Positions 6,331 to 6,956 of a stretch of DNA of 6,956 nucleotides are shown one piece after another. Below the pieces are notes generated by a model. It was not told the DNA's origin. It searched no databases and saw nothing but the letters and a program-made list of their open reading frames with translations. Origin of the DNA: Gammaproteobacteria bacterium (lineage in GTDB: Bacteria > Pseudomonadota > Gammaproteobacteria > GCA-001735895); the NCBI GenBank assembly GCA_003645435.1, contig QNFD01000138.1, positions 1 through 6,956 of the forward strand, written 5' to 3'. Position 1 is the first letter of the stretch. Each line of letters begins with the position of its first letter. A program made the translations under genes and the position numbers.

Positions 6331-6956
6331 TTATTTCAATTCTTTGATTTTACGAAATCCGCCCAGCATTGCATCAACGAGGATATCGACTTCTTTTTCC
6401 GTCATCACCGTAGACAGTGTGCCCGAGCAGGTATTGATCATCATAATACCGTTATCGAACAGATGGTCCAACAACACTTTGAGTCTTGCGGCTTGTTCAG
6501 GTGTTTCAAAAGCGGCTCGATAATTGATTGGTGCTTCGGGTTTCATATGGACCCTGAACATTGAGCCGCCACCAGAGACGCAAGCAGGGATATCCGCTAA
6601 ACGGATCGCTTCCGTAATTTGAGCGCGGGCGTATTCTGCGAGGGCATTCAATTTCAATACGGCAGCCTCGTCAAACAATTCCATCGTCACAAGCCCGGCC
6701 GTCATCGTAATCGGGTTAGCTGAAAAAGTGCCGGAATGCGGGAACAGCACTTTATCTGCGAGTGGATCCATGACGTCCATGACTTCCGCTCGTCCAGTCA
6801 GCGCACCAACCGGAAAGCCGCCGCCAATCATTTTTCCCATCGCGGTCAGATCAGGCCTGACCTGGTACCATTCTTGAGCGCCGCCGTAACTGGAACGGAA
6901 GGTTATTACCTCGTCATAAACCAACAGCGCGCCGTTATCGCGGGTCCACTGATATA
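6331..6956 (-). CDS. Class III PLP-dependent aminotransferase, glutamate-1-semialdehyde aminomutase-like (5' end beyond window)
   Basis: The C-terminal 207 residues are visible; the frame stays open to the right edge, so the true start lies outside. Fold type I class III signatures are clear: LLVYDEVITF with the PLP-binding Asp, PDLTAMGKMIGGGFPVGAL with the Schiff-base Lys (visible residue 41), and HSGTFSANPITMTAGL. The pattern is that of the glutamate-1-semialdehyde 2,1-aminomutase (HemL)-like branch, but DEV-I-T-FR lacks the Gly of the HemL DEVMTGFR motif. I therefore read it as a catabolic paralogue, not the haem enzyme. The substrate is unknown; position next to a thiolase suggests an amino acid or amine whose carbon skeleton is then degraded through CoA esters. 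About 166 residues follow the Lys, close to the family norm, and TAA 6331 is intact, so the C-terminus is not truncated. Confidence 0.92.
   Translation of the reverse strand, partial: YQWTRDNGALLVYDEVITFRSSYGGAQEWYQVRPDLTAMGKMIGGGFPVGALTGRAEVMDVMDPLADKVLFPHSGTFSANPITMTAGLVTMELFDEAAVLKLNALAEYARAQITEAIRLADIPACVSGGGSMFRVHMKPEAPINYRAAFETPEQAARLKVLLDHLFDNGIMMINTCSGTLSTVMTEKEVDILVDAMLGGFRKIKELK

Noticed and set aside
6331..6956. Reading the aminotransferase as HemL of haem synthesis
   Set aside because: The DEV-I-T-FR motif lacks the HemL glycine, and the neighbourhood is catabolic.

Overview
The window is a compact, all-minus-strand stretch of a bacterial chromosome. Base composition looks roughly balanced by eye. 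Six protein genes are supported, two of them cut by the window edges. In transcription order (right to left) they are: the C-terminal half of a class III, PLP-dependent aminotransferase; a 3-oxoadipyl-CoA-type thiolase (PcaF/PaaJ-like); a 360-bp non-coding gap dense in regulatory-looking sequence; and a tightly packed set of four 2-oxoacid:ferredoxin oxidoreductase (OFOR) genes: iorA, an iorB-ferredoxin fusion, korA and korB (3' end missing). No RNA gene, insertion sequence or CRISPR array was seen. The PcaF-type thiolase and the FNR/ANR-type box suggest a Pseudomonadota member, perhaps a gammaproteobacterium living at least partly without oxygen. I cannot name a genus.

Layout: 6331-6956 aminotransferase (5' end missing); 5098-6297 thiolase, 33 bp downstream; 4738-5097 intergenic region; 2914-4737 iorA; 1957-2901 iorB fused to a two-cluster ferredoxin; 808-1956 korA; 1-815 korB. 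The four OFOR genes have junctions of +12, 0 and -8 bp, so they almost certainly form one operon. The leader of iorA carries a perfect FNR-type site (TTGAT-N4-ATCAA, 4817-4830), a weak -10 at class II activator spacing, a small stem and a short purine-rich site before ATG 4737. This indicates induction under low oxygen, which suits the oxygen-sensitive Fe-S/TPP enzymes encoded.

How the genes may work together: IorA with the IorB part would oxidise arylpyruvates (from aromatic amino acids) to arylacetyl-CoA. KorA with KorB would interconvert 2-oxoglutarate and succinyl-CoA. Both pass electrons at low potential to ferredoxin. KorA/KorB have no gamma or delta subunit of their own in the window. 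The only gamma domain and the only separate KorD-like ferredoxin domain lie in the single fused IorB protein between the two catalytic modules. It may therefore act as a shared electron-transfer subunit; this is inference. The upstream thiolase would release succinyl-CoA and acetyl-CoA from 3-oxoadipyl-CoA, which would connect arylacetyl-CoA breakdown to the Kor substrate pool if the genes share a pathway.

The intergenic region also holds a possible frameshifted small gene, a candidate sigma70 promoter overlapped by a 9-bp-arm dyad, and a short ORF with a good Shine-Dalgarno whose start lies in a hairpin loop. These are lower-confidence calls.
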